Positions 8,571-20,985 are shown, counted from the stretch's first letter. The stretch: 48,215 nt of DNA from Silanimonas sp. (GCA_026005095.1 BPKK01000017.1:1-48215); one strand, 5' to 3'. Made by a program: numbers and translations. The notes: a model not told the origin generated them from the sequence alone.

Positions 8571-9597
8571 CGGACTCGAACAGGTCGGGCGTGGGGGCGC
8601 CACGCGGCGGCTTGAGGCCGAGCCAGGTCCAGGCCTTCGGGGCCAGCATCCGGCCACGCGCCGTGCGCACGAGGAAGCCCTGCTGGATCAGGTAGGGCTC
8701 GATCACGTCCTCGAGGGTGCCGCGCTCCTCGGAAAGCGCTGCCGCCAGCGACTCCACCCCCACCGGGCCGCCACCGAAACTCTCGGCGATGGTGGCGAGC
8801 AGGCGGCGGTCGAGCTCGTCGAAGCCTTCCGGGTCGACCTTCAGCATCTTCATCGCCGCTGTGGCGATCTCGCCGGTGATCACTCCCCCACCCTTCACCT
8901 GGGCGTAATCGCGGGCACGGCGCAGCAGGCGGTTGGCGATGCGCGGGGTGCCGCGCGAGCGGCGGGCGATCTCGCCGGCGCCCTCGGCATCACAGGCAAT
9001 GCCGAGGATCTTGGCCGAACGGCGGACGATGCGGGTGAGTTCCTCCGCCGTGTAGAACTCGAGGCGCTGGACGATGCCGAAGCGGTCGCGCAGCGGCGCG
9101 GTGAGCAGGCCGGCACGGGTGGTGGCGCCGATCAAGGTGAAGGGGGGTAGATCGAGCTTGATCGAGCGGGCTGCCGGTCCCTCGCCGATCATGATATCGA
9201 TCTGGTAGTCCTCCATCGCCGGGTAGAGCACCTCCTCCACCATCGGCGAGAGGCGGTGGATCTCATCCACGAACAGCACGTCGTTGGGCTGCAGGTTGGT
9301 GAGCAGGGCGGCAAGATCGCCGGCCTTCTCGATCACCGGACCGGAGGTCTGGCGCAGATTCACCCCGAGCTCATTGGCGATGACGTGCGAGAGCGTGGTC
9401 TTACCGAGGCCAGGCGGGCCGAAGATCAGCACGTGGTCCAGCGCCTCGCCACGCTGCCGGGCGGCCTGGATGTAGATCTGCATCTGCTCGCGCACGGCCT
9501 CCTGGCCGAGGTACTCAGCGAGCGACTTCGGGCGAATGCTGGCCTCGAGGGCCTCGTCCTCGGCGGTGGCGCCGGCTGCGACGGTGCGGGGGTTCAT
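8557..9597 (-). CDS. ruvB: Holliday junction branch migration helicase RuvB
   Basis: A 346-aa AAA+ ATPase that forms hexamers on DNA and drives branch migration with RuvA. Walker A is GPPGLGKTT at residues 60-68, Walker B is '[10 protein letters not shown]', and '[20 protein letters not shown]' is the sensor/arginine-finger region. The C-terminal winged helix reads '...[17 protein letters not shown]'. 18 bases separate it from ruvA. Length and motifs are normal. Confidence 0.97.
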   Translation of the reverse strand: MNPRTVAAGATAEDEALEASIRPKSLAEYLGQEAVREQMQIYIQAARQRGEALDHVLIFGPPGLGKTTLSHVIANELGVNLRQTSGPVIEKAGDLAALLTNLQPNDVLFVDEIHRLSPMVEEVLYPAMEDYQIDIMIGEGPAARSIKLDLPPFTLIGATTRAGLLTAPLRDRFGIVQRLEFYTAEELTRIVRRSAKILGIACDAEGAGEIARRSRGTPRIANRLLRRARDYAQVKGGGVITGEIATAAMKMLKVDPEGFDELDRRLLATIAESFGGGPVGVESLAAALSEERGTLEDVIEPYLIQQGFLVRTARGRMLAPKAWTWLGLKPPRGAPTPDLFESDGPV

Positions 9598-9615
9598 GGG
9601 CCGGATGATGGCATG

Positions 9616-10212
9616 TCAGGCCTTCAGCGCGGCCTTGAGTGCCTTGCGGATCACCGCCTCGGCGCTGTCGCCGGCCTCGAAGGCGTCCCGAGCCATCTTC
9701 GCTGCCTCGGCCGGCTTGTAGCCGAGCTGCTGCAGAGCGATCACGGCTTCGGACTGCGGGTCGGCCGGCAGCGGCTGGCCCCTGGCCACGGGACTGCCCG
9801 CGCCGCCCAGCTCGGCCGCGCGATCGCGCAGCTCCACCACGATGCGCTCGGCAGTCTTCTTGCCGATGCCGGGGATGCGGGTGAGCGCGGCAACATCACT
9901 CGCGGCAACGAGCCGCGCAAACTCCTCGACGCTGACCCCCGAGAGGATGGCCAGCGCGATCCTGGCGCCGATACCGCTCACCTTCTGCACATCGCGGAAC
10001 AGCCGGCGCTCGCGCTCGGTGAGGAAACCGTACAGCGCCACGCTGTCCTCCTTCACTGCGTAGTGGGTGAACAGCGTGACCTCGCGGCCGGGCTCGGGCA
10101 GGTCATAGATCGTCGACATCGGCGCCTCGAGCTCGTAGCCCACACCGCCCACCTCGAGCATCAGCCAGGGCGGGGATTTCTGCAGGAGGGTGCCACGGAG
10201 GCGTCCGATCAT
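9616..10212 (-). CDS. ruvA: Holliday junction DNA helicase subunit RuvA
   Basis: A 198-aa protein beginning [20 protein letters not shown], the OB-fold domain I. Two helix-hairpin-helix motifs follow: '[15 protein letters not shown]' (about 75-90) and '[16 protein letters not shown]' (about 110-125). The C-terminal domain III (about 150-198), which binds RuvB, has '[19 protein letters not shown]'. It binds four-way junctions as a tetramer and loads RuvB. Confidence 0.97.
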   Translation of the reverse strand: MIGRLRGTLLQKSPPWLMLEVGGVGYELEAPMSTIYDLPEPGREVTLFTHYAVKEDSVALYGFLTERERRLFRDVQKVSGIGARIALAILSGVSVEEFARLVAASDVAALTRIPGIGKKTAERIVVELRDRAAELGGAGSPVARGQPLPADPQSEAVIALQQLGYKPAEAAKMARDAFEAGDSAEAVIRKALKAALKA

Positions 10213-10263
10213 GGTGGGGAAGAGGCGGAGAGAGGAAAGTGGAGAGTGGGGAGGAGCGTCGGC

Positions 10264-10791
10264 CTAGCGCCGGCGTAGCGCCGCCACGCCGACCCCGGTA
10301 CGTAGGGCGGTGGCCGACATATGGGCATGGGTGAGGGCCACGGCCAGGGCATCGGCGGCGTCGGCCAACAGGCGCTCGCCCTGCAGGTTCAGCAGGATCT
10401 TCACCATGTGCTGCACCTGCGCCTTGTCGGCAGCGCCCTTCCCGACGAGGCTCTGCTTGATGACCCGCGGGGCGTACTCGGCGAGCGGCAGACCGCGGCG
10501 CACCACGGTGGCGATGGCGGCGCCGCGGGCATGGCCGAGTTTCAGGGCCGAGGTGGCGCTCTTGTCCATGAACACGGTCTCGATGGCCACCTGCTGCGGC
10601 TGCCATGCATCGATGATGGCATCGATGCCTTCCGCGAGCCGCCCGAGGCGTTCGGGAAAGTGCTCGGTATCGATCAGCAGATTCAGCACCTCGCAGTGCA
10701 CGAAGCGGTAACGGCCGGCGGCATCGATGTCGACCAGCCCGATGCCGGTGCGCCGGGAGCCAGGATCGATGCCGAGCAGGCGGATCGACAC
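10264..10791 (-). CDS. ruvC: Crossover junction endodeoxyribonuclease RuvC
   Basis: A 175-aa RNase H-fold resolvase that cuts Holliday junctions. The acidic catalytic residues are visible: Asp9 in '[14 protein letters not shown]', Glu71 in 'VAIETVF', and Asp144/Asp147 in '[17 protein letters not shown]'. It is first of the ruvCAB trio; its start is 11 bases after the yebC stop, and 51 bases separate its stop from ruvA. Confidence 0.97.
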   Translation of the reverse strand: MSIRLLGIDPGSRRTGIGLVDIDAAGRYRFVHCEVLNLLIDTEHFPERLGRLAEGIDAIIDAWQPQQVAIETVFMDKSATSALKLGHARGAAIATVVRRGLPLAEYAPRVIKQSLVGKGAADKAQVQHMVKILLNLQGERLLADAADALAVALTHAHMSATALRTGVGVAALRRR

Positions 10792-10801
10792 GGGCGCGCC
10801 G

Positions 10802-11530
10802 TCACTGCCAGGCGCTGTCGGGCAGGTCGGCGTTGTGATAGACGTGCTGCACGTCGTCGAGGTCCTCGAGCCTGTCGAGCAGCTTCACCACCTGCTGCGC
10901 GGTCTCGCCCTCCACGGCCACCTCGTTGTCGGCGCGCATCGTCACGCCGGCCTCGGCCGGTACGAGCCCCGCGGCCTCCATCGCCTTTTTCACCGACTCG
11001 AAGGCCTCGGGCGAGGTGATGACCTCGATCGCGCCATCCTCGTAGCGCTTGATGTCGTCGGCGCCGGCTTCGATGGCCGCCTCGGTGAGCTTCTCCTCGT
11101 CGGCACCGGCGCCGTAGGTCAGGACACCGACCTTCCTGAACATGAAGGCCACCGAGCCTTCCGTGCCGAGATTGCCGCCGAATTTCGAGAAGGCATGGCG
11201 TACGTCGGCCACGGTGCGCACGCGATTGTCGGTGAGGCACTCCACGATCACCGCGATGCCGCCCGGAGCGTAACCCTCGTAGCGCACCTCCTCGTAGTCG
11301 ACCCCCTCCAGCTCGCCGGTGGCCTTCTTGATCGCGCGCTCGATGTTGTCCTTCGGCATCGAGGCGGCCAGCGCCCGGTCGATGGCAAGGCGCAGGCGCG
11401 GGTTGCCAGAAGGATCGCCGCCGCCCAGGCGCGCTGCGACCGAGATCTCGCGGACCAGCTTGGTGAAGATCGCGCCGCGCTTGGCGGCCTGCGCGTTCTT
11501 ACGGCCTTCGATGGCCATCAATCGACCCAT
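10802..11530 (-). CDS. yebC: YebC/PmpR-family protein
   Basis: A 242-aa protein of the TACO1/YebC family, described as a transcriptional regulator in some bacteria and as a translation factor relieving ribosome stalling in others. The start '[20 protein letters not shown]' and the following '[13 protein letters not shown]' match the family N-terminus, so the ATG at 11530 is preferred over an upstream in-frame ATG at 11602. '[20 protein letters not shown]' and '[19 protein letters not shown]' are further conserved blocks. The gene leads into ruvC, the standard arrangement. Confidence 0.95.
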   Translation of the reverse strand: MGRLMAIEGRKNAQAAKRGAIFTKLVREISVAARLGGGDPSGNPRLRLAIDRALAASMPKDNIERAIKKATGELEGVDYEEVRYEGYAPGGIAVIVECLTDNRVRTVADVRHAFSKFGGNLGTEGSVAFMFRKVGVLTYGAGADEEKLTEAAIEAGADDIKRYEDGAIEVITSPEAFESVKKAMEAAGLVPAEAGVTMRADNEVAVEGETAQQVVKLLDRLEDLDDVQHVYHNADLPDSAWQ

Positions 11531-11573
11531 AGGGTGCCTCGGTGCTGTGATTCGATACTGAAGATTATCGCCG

Positions 11574-11579
11574 AGGCGG
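11574..11579 (-). promoter_or_regulatory. Possible -10 element upstream of yebC-ruvCAB
   Basis: A GATAAT hexamer lies on the minus strand 44 bases before the yebC ATG, in a locally AT-richer patch. No convincing -35 hexamer is at the right distance. It could start the yebC-ruvCAB-ybgC-tol-pal transcript independently of aspS. Weak evidence. Confidence 0.3.
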
Positions 11580-11725
11580 CGGCATCCGGAGCATTGAATC
11601 ATGCGGTCGCGTCCGCCCTCGTGTGGCCTGCGCCCCCGTGCAGCTCAGATTCCGCGGGCGCGGCGCTGCATCGCCTTTCCGGCACGCACGGGCGGCACCG
11701 GTCCGGACAGAATCCCGCCTGCCGA

Positions 11726-12349
11726 TCAATCCGCAAACCGCCCCGCCCGCAGGAAGTCCGCCACCGCTCCGGCCGCCGCCCGCGAGACCAACAGGCCCAT
11801 GTGGCTGGCGTGCACCTCGCAATGGCCGGCAAGCCCGGGCAGCCGGGTTTCGGCCACCGCCACGGTGCCGTCGTGCCGGCCCTCGAAGCGGCCTAAGGCG
11901 CGGCCAAGCCCCAGCCCGAGGGTGCCGGCGACCACGCCCACCTCGCGCCCGGCGGGCAGGCTCTCCAAGCCCCGGCGCAGCACCCGGGCGCTGCGCCCGA
12001 GCAGGACAGCGAGGCCATACCGGCCGAGGGTGTCGGCGGCCCGGCTGCCGGCGAGCGGGCTGCCAAGACAGACGATGCGCTGCAGGGGCAGCCCGGGCTC
12101 GTGCGCCGCGATCAGCGCCACCAGCCCGCCGAGGCTGTGCCCGACCAGATGCGGCGGCGGCCGTCCCTGGCGGGTCTGCTGCCGGAGCCTGTCCGCAAGC
12201 CGCCCGGCCGCCGCTTCGGCCCCCTCGAACGCACTGGAATACGCGAAGGACTCGGGCGCGAAGCCGGCGGCGCGCAGGCGGGCGGCCAGGGGCCAGAGCA
12301 CGGCGCGGGGGTTCCACAGGCCGTGGAGCAGGACGACGCGCCCGGCCAT
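11726..12349 (-). CDS. Small alpha/beta-hydrolase (lipase/esterase-like)
   Basis: A 207-aa cytosolic protein, no signal peptide. The oxyanion-loop 'VVLLHGLW' is at residues 5-12, the nucleophile elbow GHSLGG at 70-75 (Ser72), a likely acid Asp in 'GRHDGTVAV', and a likely catalytic His in 'VHASHMGLL' near residue 180. The size and the Gly-His-Ser-Leu-Gly-Gly elbow match short triacylglycerol-lipase/permease-like hydrolases. Substrate unknown. It begins 21 bases after the aspS stop and is probably co-transcribed. Confidence 0.85.
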   Translation of the reverse strand: MAGRVVLLHGLWNPRAVLWPLAARLRAAGFAPESFAYSSAFEGAEAAAGRLADRLRQQTRQGRPPPHLVGHSLGGLVALIAAHEPGLPLQRIVCLGSPLAGSRAADTLGRYGLAVLLGRSARVLRRGLESLPAGREVGVVAGTLGLGLGRALGRFEGRHDGTVAVAETRLPGLAGHCEVHASHMGLLVSRAAAGAVADFLRAGRFAD

Positions 12350-12370
12350 CGCCCCTGCCCCGGCCTGCCT

Positions 12371-14134
12371 TCAGCCCTTGGCTGCCGGGCGCACCTGCAC
12401 GTGCAGTTCGGCAAGCTGCCCGTCATCGATCGGCGACGGGGCGCTGGTCAGCAGGCACTGGGCGCTGGCGGTCTTGGGGAAAGCGATGACATCGCGAATC
12501 GACTCGGTGCCGGCCACCAGCGCGGCGATGCGGTCGATGCCGAAGGCGATGCCGCCGTGCGGCGGGGCGCCGTAGCGCAAGGCTTCCAGCAGGAAGCCGA
12601 ATTTGGCTTCGGCCTCTTCCGGGCCGATGCCGAGCAGCTCGAACACCTTGGCCTGCATCGCGCTGTTGTGGATGCGCACCGAGCCGCCGCCGATCTCGTT
12701 GCCATTCAGCACCATGTCGTAGCCGCGCGATACGGCAATGCGGGCATTGGCGGCAAGCTCTGCGATGTCGTCGATCTTCGGCGCGGTGAAGGGATGGTGC
12801 AGGGCCACGTAACGCTGCGCCTCCTCGTCCCACTCGAACATCGGAAAGTCGGTGACCCACAGTGGCTTCCAGGCGTTCTCGACCTGGCCAAGGTCCCTGG
12901 CGGCCTTGAGCCGCAGGGCCCCCATGAAGTCACATACGGTCTTGTAGGGGCCGGCGCCGAAGAACAGCAGGTCGCCGTCGGTAGCCTGCGCGGCGTCGAG
13001 CACGGCCTGGAGTGTGGCATCGTCGAGAAACTTGGCGATCGGCGAGCTGATGCCCTCGCGCCCCTTGGTGCGCGACTCGACCTTCATCCAGGCCAGTCCC
13101 TTGGCGCCGTACTTGGCGCAGTAGGCGCCGTAGTCGTCGATCTGCTTGCGCGAGAGCGCAGCGCCGCCCGGCACGCGCAACGCCACCACGCGGCCCTCGG
13201 CATGGTTCGCCCAGTCGGTGAAGACCTTGAACTCGCAGCCCTTCACGAGCTCCGCGATGTCAGTGAAGGTCCAGGCAATCCGCAGGTCCGGCTTGTCCGA
13301 GCCGTAGAGGCGCATGGCCTCGGCATAAGTCATGCGCGGGAAGGGGTTGGGAAGCTCGATATCCGCCACCTCCTTCAGCACATTGCGGATCATCCCTTCC
13401 ACGAAGTCCTGGATGTCCTGCTCAGTGACGAAGGCGAACTCCATGTCGAGCTGGGTGAACTCGGGCTGGCGGTCGGCGCGCAGGTCCTCGTCACGGAAGC
13501 AGCGGGCGATCTGGTAGTAGCGGTCGAAGCCCGCCATCATCAAGAGCTGCTTGAACAGCTGCGGCGATTGGGGCAGGGCGAAGAACTCCCCCGGATGCAC
13601 CCGGCTCGGCACGAGGTAGTCGCGCGCGCCTTCCGGGGTGGCCTTGGTGAGGATCGGCGTCTCGATGTCCTGGAAGCCGGCGGCGTCGAGGTGGCGGCGC
13701 AGGGCGCGCACCAGGGCCACGCGGGTGCGCAGCATGCGCTGCATCTCCGGGCGGCGCAGGTCGAGGTAGCGGTACTTGAGGCGTACGTCCTCGCCCGGCG
13801 TCTCGTGCAGGTAGAAGGGCAGCGTCTCGGCCTTGTTGAGGATCTCGATACGCTCGGCCACCACCTCGATGCGGCCGGTCTTGAGCCGGTCGTTGACGCT
13901 GTGGCGGGCGCGCACCACGCCAGTCACCTTGAGACAGTCCTCGTAGCCCACCTGGGCTGCCGTGGCATAAGCGGCATTGTCCGGCTCGGCCACCACCTGC
14001 ACGATGCCCTCGTGGTCGCGCAGGTCGATGAAGCAGACGCCGCCGAGGTTGCGGGCCACGTCGGCCCAGCCGCAGAGGGTGACGGTCTGGCCGATCAGCG
14101 CTTCGCCGAGCTGGCCGCAGTAATGGCTACGCAT
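12371..14134 (-). CDS. aspS: Aspartate-tRNA ligase AspS
   Basis: A 587-aa class II aminoacyl-tRNA synthetase of the bacterial type. N-terminal OB-fold anticodon-binding domain (about 1-110), class II motif 1 region with '[12 protein letters not shown]', motif 2 with '[20 protein letters not shown]', a GAD insertion (about 290-410) and motif 3 '[15 protein letters not shown]' near the C-terminus. It attaches Asp to tRNA-Asp; whether it also charges tRNA-Asn cannot be told by eye. 'CGGAG' precedes the ATG as a ribosome-binding site. Confidence 0.97.
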   Translation of the reverse strand: MRSHYCGQLGEALIGQTVTLCGWADVARNLGGVCFIDLRDHEGIVQVVAEPDNAAYATAAQVGYEDCLKVTGVVRARHSVNDRLKTGRIEVVAERIEILNKAETLPFYLHETPGEDVRLKYRYLDLRRPEMQRMLRTRVALVRALRRHLDAAGFQDIETPILTKATPEGARDYLVPSRVHPGEFFALPQSPQLFKQLLMMAGFDRYYQIARCFRDEDLRADRQPEFTQLDMEFAFVTEQDIQDFVEGMIRNVLKEVADIELPNPFPRMTYAEAMRLYGSDKPDLRIAWTFTDIAELVKGCEFKVFTDWANHAEGRVVALRVPGGAALSRKQIDDYGAYCAKYGAKGLAWMKVESRTKGREGISSPIAKFLDDATLQAVLDAAQATDGDLLFFGAGPYKTVCDFMGALRLKAARDLGQVENAWKPLWVTDFPMFEWDEEAQRYVALHHPFTAPKIDDIAELAANARIAVSRGYDMVLNGNEIGGGSVRIHNSAMQAKVFELLGIGPEEAEAKFGFLLEALRYGAPPHGGIAFGIDRIAALVAGTESIRDVIAFPKTASAQCLLTSAPSPIDDGQLAELHVQVRPAAKG

Positions 14135-14181
14135 GGGGACTCCGGAAACATCGGGCCGCCCGGGCGGGCGGCAAGCCCGCC

Positions 14182-14187
14182 ATTGTA
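14182..14187 (-). promoter_or_regulatory. Possible -10 element upstream of aspS
   Basis: TACAAT on the minus strand, 47 bases before the aspS ATG. A -35 at the expected spacing is poor (CCGTCT). Just upstream of it (14198-14216) a CCGGGCC/GGCCCGG hairpin follows the fmdB-like gene but lacks a U-run. Confidence 0.35.
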
Positions 14188-14260
14188 ACGGGGAAGCCCG
14201 GGCCAGACGGGCCCGGCCCCGTCGCCGGGAGGCCGGAGGCCATGTTCCCGCGAGAGGGCC

Positions 14261-14560
14261 TTAGTCGGCGCTGGCCTTGGCCGGAGCCGGCGCAGCAGGG
14301 GCGGCGGCACTGGCGCTCCCGGCGCTGCTGCCGCCCGCCTCGCCCTTGTCGGCGAGGTTGCGCTTCTTTTCGCCGTCCTTCTTGAAATCGGTCTCGTACC
14401 AGCCACCGCCGGCCAGGCGGAACTGCGGGGCGGTGAGCTGGCGCCCCACCGTGCCCTCGGCCCCGCACTCGGGGCAGGTGGTGGGATCGGCATCGGACAG
14501 GCGCTGCAGGCGGTCGAAGTGGTGGCCGCAGGCCGAGCAGGCGAAAGCGTAGATGGGCAT
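14261..14560 (-). CDS. FmdB-family zinc ribbon protein
   Basis: A 99-aa protein starting MPIYAFACSACGHHFDRLQR. Cys8, Cys11, Cys29 and Cys32 form the two CxxC knuckles of the FmdB/CxxC_CXXC_SSSS zinc ribbon. After the ribbon, 'FRLAGGGWYETDFKKDGEKK' is the usual family extension, then a low-complexity Ala/Ser/Pro tail. The family is named for a formamidase regulator in Methylophilus, but the function is not known in most bacteria. The ATG at 14560 fits the family N-terminus; the longer frame is rejected. Location beside aspS is common in related genomes. Confidence 0.9.
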   Translation of the reverse strand: MPIYAFACSACGHHFDRLQRLSDADPTTCPECGAEGTVGRQLTAPQFRLAGGGWYETDFKKDGEKKRNLADKGEAGGSSAGSASAAAPAAPAPAKASAD

Positions 14561-14635
14561 GGCGCGTGGATCGGTTCGGTTGGCCGTATGCGGCTGCAGG
14601 CTGGGGGCGGAGCGGGCTGTTTTCAAGGGCCGGTT

Positions 14636-16552
<1,917 letters not shown>

Positions 16553-16639
16553 CCGGCCAGTCTACCGGATACCCCCCCCGGCCCTCGGGGCAGACTCCCC
16601 ATTCCCGAAGACGGTTTCAGACAAAACCTTCACAGCATC

Positions 16640-16660
16640 AAGGAGGAAGCCATGCCTTGA
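16640..16660 (+). promoter_or_regulatory. Strong Shine-Dalgarno and two-codon ORF before the TonB receptor
   Basis: AAGGAGG at 16640-16646 is ideally spaced (5 bases) for ATG at 16652, but that frame reads ATG CCT TGA and stops at once. The stop overlaps ATG 16660 (TGATG), which is in frame with the receptor. This can be a minimal upstream ORF with re-initiation, or the trace of one missing base: one extra C would give an uninterrupted ATG CCC TTG ATG start. Confidence 0.5.
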
Positions 16661-19221
16661 TGTCGTCGTTGCGTGACACCACGCCGCCGCATCCCTTCGT
16701 CCATGCACGTCGAGGTCGCTCCGTGAAGACGCCGTCCCTGCTCTCCCTCGCGATTGCCAGCGCCCTCGCCTCGGGCCTGGTCCAGGCACAGTCCGCATCG
16801 CCTGCAGAACCCTCCACCAACGATGCCAAGACCCTCGACGCGATCATCGTCACCGGCACCCGCGTGGCCGGGCGCTCGCGCAACGACACGCCCGCCCCGG
16901 TGGACGCCATCCCGGTAGCGCAGCTGGAACGCACCGGCGCGCCGGAGCTGAACCAGGCCCTGTCGGTCGCCCTGCCCTCCTTCAACTTTCCGCGCCCCGG
17001 CCTGGCCGACGGCACCGACACCATCCGCCCGGCGCAACTGCGCGGCCTCGCTCCGGACCAGACCCTGGTGCTGGTCAACAGCAAGCGCCGCCATGCGGCT
17101 TCGCTGGTGAATGTGAACGGCACCGTGGGCCGTGGCTCGGCGGCGGTGGACCTCAACACCATCCCCACGGCCGCGGTGCGCACGGTGGAGGTACTGCGCG
17201 ACGGCGCCTCGGCGCAGTACGGCTCGGATGCCATCGCCGGCGTGATCAACGTACTGCTGCGCGAGGACGACCGCGGCGGCGGCGTGACCATCAGCCATGG
17301 CTGGCGCGACAGCGAGTACGAGACCCTGACCGGCACGCCCCCCGCCGGCGCCACCTGGTCGGCACCGGCACGCCTGAAGCGCTCGCGCAACGACGGCGAC
17401 ACCACCACCGTGTCGGCATGGAAGGGGCTCTCGCTCGGCGGCGCCGGCTTCCTCACCCTGACCGCCGAGGTGAAGGACCAGAAGCGCACTGAGCGCGGCG
17501 GCTGGGACTTCCGTCAGCAATACCCGCTGGTGAACGGCGCCTTCGACCCGCGCGAGGCCACTTTCAATCGCTTCAGCGCCTGGTACGGCGAACCGGAGCT
17601 GGAGCAGAAGACCCTGTTCGCCAATGCCGGCATCGACTTCGAGAGCGGCGCCCGCCTCTACGGTTGGGCGAGCTGGCAGGACCGCAACGCCACCTCGGCG
17701 GGCTTCTACCGCCCGGCCAATGACACCCGCAACATTCCCTCGATCTACCCCGACGGCTTCCTGCCGCTGATCAACCCGACGGTGATCGATAGCAGTGTGG
17801 CCGGCGGCATCAAGTGGCTGTGGGGCGAGTGGTCGATGGACAGCTCGCTGGTCTGGGGCCGCAACGAGATGGACTTCACCATCCGCAACAGCCTCAACCG
17901 CTCGATCGGCCCGAGCAGCCAGACGGTGTTCCGCGCCGGCGGCTTCGATTACAGCCAACTGGTATTCAACTTCGGCGGAACCCGCACATACGCCATGGAC
18001 CGCCTGGCCTCCGATCTTTACGTGGCCGCCGGCCTCGAGGCCCGCAGCGAGCGCTACCGCATCTTCGCCGGCGAGCCGGCCTCGTACATCTTCGGTGGCG
18101 TACTGCTGCCGAACGGCCAGCCGGCCGCCCCGGGCGCGCAGGTCTTCCCCGGCTTCCGCCCGAGCAACGAGGTGGACGAGTCGCGCGAAGCCGTGGGCCT
18201 CTACGTCGATGTCGAAGCCAACCTCACCGAGCAACTGCTCGGCTCGGCCGCCCTGCGCGCCGAAGACTACTCCGATTTCGGCAGCAACCTCTCCGGCAAA
18301 GTGGCCCTGCGCTACGACTTCAGCGAGGCCTTCGCCCTGCGCGGCTCCCTGCAGAACGGCTTCCGCGCTCCCTCGCCGCAGCAGCAGTTCTTCACCGCCA
18401 CCTCCACCAACTTCATCAACGGCGTGCCCTTCGAGATCACCACCTTCCCGGCCACCAGCCCCGTGGCAGCGGCCCTGGGCGCCAAGCCGCTGGAGGCGGA
18501 AGAGTCGGTGAATCTCTCGCTCGGCGCCGTATTCACCTTCGGCGAGGCCACCCTGACCATCGACGCCTACCGCATCGACGTCGACAACCGCATCGTGCTC
18601 TCCGAGAACCTGACGCAGGCCAGCGTGCGCAACTACCTCACCGCGCAGGGCTTCGTCGGCATCGGTGGCGGCCGCTTCTTCATCAACGGCGTGGATACCG
18701 AGACCACCGGCGTGGACGTGGTGTTCACCCTGCCCTGGGAAACTGACGTCGGCCGCTTCGACCTCACCCTGCTCGGCAACTACAACCGCACCAAGGTCAC
18801 CCGCACGCCGACCACCGCGCCGATCGCCAGCATCGACCCCACCATTCGCTTATTCGACCGGGTGAACGTGCTGACCTTCGAGAAAGGCTCGCCGAAGGAC
18901 AAGATCGGCGCCCACCTGAACTGGACGCTCGACCGCTTCGCCGCCACCTTCCGCGCCACCCGTTACGGCGAGGTGCTGGCACCGGGCACCACGCCGGCCA
19001 ACGACTTCGTGCTGAGCCCGAAGGTGCTGATCGATCTCGAAGGCCGGGTGCGGCTGTGGGAGGGCATCGAACTCGCCGTGGGCGCGGAGAACCTCACCGA
19101 CGAGTACCCCGACCCGCTGCCGCCCTTCCTCAACACCACCGGCGCCACGGCCTTCTCCAACTACTCGCCCTTCGGCCGCTCCGGGCGCCTCGTCTACGGC
19201 CGCCTCGGCATCAGCTTCTGA
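16660..19221 (+). CDS. TonB-dependent outer-membrane receptor
   Basis: An 853-aa outer-membrane receptor. Signal peptide hydrophobic core LLSLAIASALASGLVQAQ, then a TonB-box-like 'TLDAIIVTGTR', a plug domain (about 60-175, with 'LRDGASAQYGSDAIAGVIN') and a 22-strand beta-barrel ending GRLGISF with the C-terminal aromatic residue. The start is uncertain: ATG 16660 (used here) sits 13 bases from AAGGAGG; TTG 16657 is nearer; GTG 16723 (VKTPSLLSLA) has GAGG 8 bases upstream and gives a compact signal peptide of standard shape. Substrate unknown; no siderophore, B12 or carbohydrate genes flank it. Such receptors are abundant in Xanthomonadaceae. Confidence 0.93.
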   Translation: MSSLRDTTPPHPFVHARRGRSVKTPSLLSLAIASALASGLVQAQSASPAEPSTNDAKTLDAIIVTGTRVAGRSRNDTPAPVDAIPVAQLERTGAPELNQALSVALPSFNFPRPGLADGTDTIRPAQLRGLAPDQTLVLVNSKRRHAASLVNVNGTVGRGSAAVDLNTIPTAAVRTVEVLRDGASAQYGSDAIAGVINVLLREDDRGGGVTISHGWRDSEYETLTGTPPAGATWSAPARLKRSRNDGDTTTVSAWKGLSLGGAGFLTLTAEVKDQKRTERGGWDFRQQYPLVNGAFDPREATFNRFSAWYGEPELEQKTLFANAGIDFESGARLYGWASWQDRNATSAGFYRPANDTRNIPSIYPDGFLPLINPTVIDSSVAGGIKWLWGEWSMDSSLVWGRNEMDFTIRNSLNRSIGPSSQTVFRAGGFDYSQLVFNFGGTRTYAMDRLASDLYVAAGLEARSERYRIFAGEPASYIFGGVLLPNGQPAAPGAQVFPGFRPSNEVDESREAVGLYVDVEANLTEQLLGSAALRAEDYSDFGSNLSGKVALRYDFSEAFALRGSLQNGFRAPSPQQQFFTATSTNFINGVPFEITTFPATSPVAAALGAKPLEAEESVNLSLGAVFTFGEATLTIDAYRIDVDNRIVLSENLTQASVRNYLTAQGFVGIGGGRFFINGVDTETTGVDVVFTLPWETDVGRFDLTLLGNYNRTKVTRTPTTAPIASIDPTIRLFDRVNVLTFEKGSPKDKIGAHLNWTLDRFAATFRATRYGEVLAPGTTPANDFVLSPKVLIDLEGRVRLWEGIELAVGAENLTDEYPDPLPPFLNTTGATAFSNYSPFGRSGRLVYGRLGISF

Positions 19222-19248
19222 ACGGCAGGGCGGCGGCCTCGCCGCTCC

Positions 19249-20829
19249 TCAGCCGAACAGTTCGCCCTGCGCCGGCAACGGCGCGGGGCGTTTTTTCGCC
19301 GCCTCGTCGCGCAAGCGCGGGCGCGCCTGGCGCAGCCGGCTACCGTGCCTTGCCAGCACGGCGCGGGCCTGCTCGCGCATGCCGGGGTGCTCGCGCCACC
19401 ACGCGGTGAGCCGCGCCTTGGCCTCGCGCGCGGCCTGCTCGTGATCGCGCAGCGGTTCAGGGTAGTCGCGCCCCAGCACCACGCCGTGCTTCGCGAGCTG
19501 CGCCGAGGGGAGTTTCCACGGCATGTGGATCCAGGGGGCCGGCAGCGCGGCCAGCTCGGGCACCCAGCGGCGCACGAAGTGGCCCTCGGGGTCCTGGTCC
19601 AGGCCCTGCTTCACCGGGTTGTAGATGCGCGGCACGTTGATGCCGGTGACGCCGGCCTGCATCTGCACCTGCGGCCAGTGGATGCCGGGCTCGTAATCGC
19701 TGAAGCAGCGGGCAAGGTGCAGGCCAGGCTCGCGCCAGTGCAACCAGAGATGGTAGCCGGCCACAGCCATGAGCATGGCCCGCATGCGGAAGTTGATCCA
19801 GCCGCTGGCAAGGAGCCGGCGCATGCAGGCATCGACGAAGGGCCAGCCGGTAGTGCCGGTGCGCCAGGCTTCGAAAGCCGCGCGGTCGAACTGGCCCTCA
19901 CGCAGACCGTCAAAACCTCGGTGAGTGTTGCGGAACTCGATCGCCGGCTCGCTCTCCAGCTTCTGCATGAAATGCCCCTGCCAATGCAGGCGCGATTCGA
20001 AGCTGCGCAGGGCGCGCGCCGGCGTGGCCGCGCCAGCCGCCGCCGCGGCACGTGTGGCGCAGAGCGCCTCGCGGATCGACAGGCTGCCGGTAGCGAAATG
20101 CACCGAGAGCCGCGAGCAGGTCTTCGCCGCGCTCAAGGGGCTGCTCATGCCGCGCACGTAGTCCGCGCCGCGGCCATCGAGGAAGCTCGCCAGCAGGCGA
20201 AGCGCCGAGGCCCTGCCGCCGGGCTGGCGGCCTGGGCAGGGGTCATCGGGCAAGCCGAGGTCATACGCAGCAGGCAAGACCTCGCAGCGGCGCTCTGCCA
20301 GCCATGCCGAGGCTTCGCCCTCGCGCGAGAACGACAGGGGCGGACGAAGCGCGGCAGGCGTGGGCAGCGGGTCGGCGCCATTGTGCCGCTCCCAGCGCGG
20401 CAGCCAGTCGCGGCGGCGGGCCAAGCGGCGTACCGTGCTGCCGTTCGGATGCTCGATGAAGGGAATGCCCTGCGCCCTCGCCCAGGCGGCCACGGCCCGG
20501 TCACGGGCGAAGGTCCAGGCATTGCCGGTTTCCTCGTGAGCATGCAGTTCGGCGATGCCATGGGCGCGGTGCAGGGCCTCGAACACGGCCACCGCCTCGC
20601 CGATGAACACCGCGAGGGGCGCCCCGAGGCCGGTCAGTTCGCCCCGCAGCTCCTCGAGGGCCTCTCGCACTACCGCCCACTGCCGGCCACTGGCATCGGG
20701 CTGCTGCCAAAGCCCCGGCTCGACGAGATAAACCGGCAGCAGCGGTCGGCCACTGGCCGCCGCTGCGCACAGGGGGGCATGGTCGGCAATGCGCAGATCG
20801 CGCTTGAACCAGACGAGAGCATGCGCCAT
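19249..20829 (-). CDS. Photolyase/cryptochrome family flavoprotein
   Basis: A 526-aa protein with an N-terminal photolyase Rossmann domain ('[18 protein letters not shown]') and a C-terminal FAD-binding helical domain. FAD-domain blocks include '[20 protein letters not shown]', '[18 protein letters not shown]', '[20 protein letters not shown]' and '[20 protein letters not shown]'. Blue-light repair of UV dimers is the likely role. The C-terminal '[10 protein letters not shown]' in place of the CPD-photolyase 'WQWAASTG' type of sequence suggests a separate clade from E. coli PhrB. ATG at 20829 chosen because residues 1-8 match the family start; the open frame continues another 218 codons without coding support. 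Convergent with the TonB receptor gene. Confidence 0.9.
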   Translation of the reverse strand: MAHALVWFKRDLRIADHAPLCAAAASGRPLLPVYLVEPGLWQQPDASGRQWAVVREALEELRGELTGLGAPLAVFIGEAVAVFEALHRAHGIAELHAHEETGNAWTFARDRAVAAWARAQGIPFIEHPNGSTVRRLARRRDWLPRWERHNGADPLPTPAALRPPLSFSREGEASAWLAERRCEVLPAAYDLGLPDDPCPGRQPGGRASALRLLASFLDGRGADYVRGMSSPLSAAKTCSRLSVHFATGSLSIREALCATRAAAAAGAATPARALRSFESRLHWQGHFMQKLESEPAIEFRNTHRGFDGLREGQFDRAAFEAWRTGTTGWPFVDACMRRLLASGWINFRMRAMLMAVAGYHLWLHWREPGLHLARCFSDYEPGIHWPQVQMQAGVTGINVPRIYNPVKQGLDQDPEGHFVRRWVPELAALPAPWIHMPWKLPSAQLAKHGVVLGRDYPEPLRDHEQAAREAKARLTAWWREHPGMREQARAVLARHGSRLRQARPRLRDEAAKKRPAPLPAQGELFG

Positions 20830-20985
20830 GCGCGGATGCTGCCCTGCTGCCCGCGGCGGATGGGTGAAGCGCGGGAGATCGCCACGCCGAGAGGCGCTTC
20901 TACCGGACACCCCCGACCTCCGGCACGGGGCGCGGGGTCGCCCGGCGACTACCCTCGGCGTTTCCGCCCCAAGGGGATCTTCCGC

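Noticed and set aside
12101..14188. 695-codon open frame on the plus strand opposite aspS
   Set aside because: A shadow of aspS: no motif, no ribosome-binding site, composition rich in His/Val/Gly typical of antisense frames.
14198..14216. CCGGGCC/GGCCCGG hairpin after the FmdB-like gene as a terminator
   Set aside because: No U-run and only a 7-base stem in very GC-rich sequence; such hairpins arise often by chance here.
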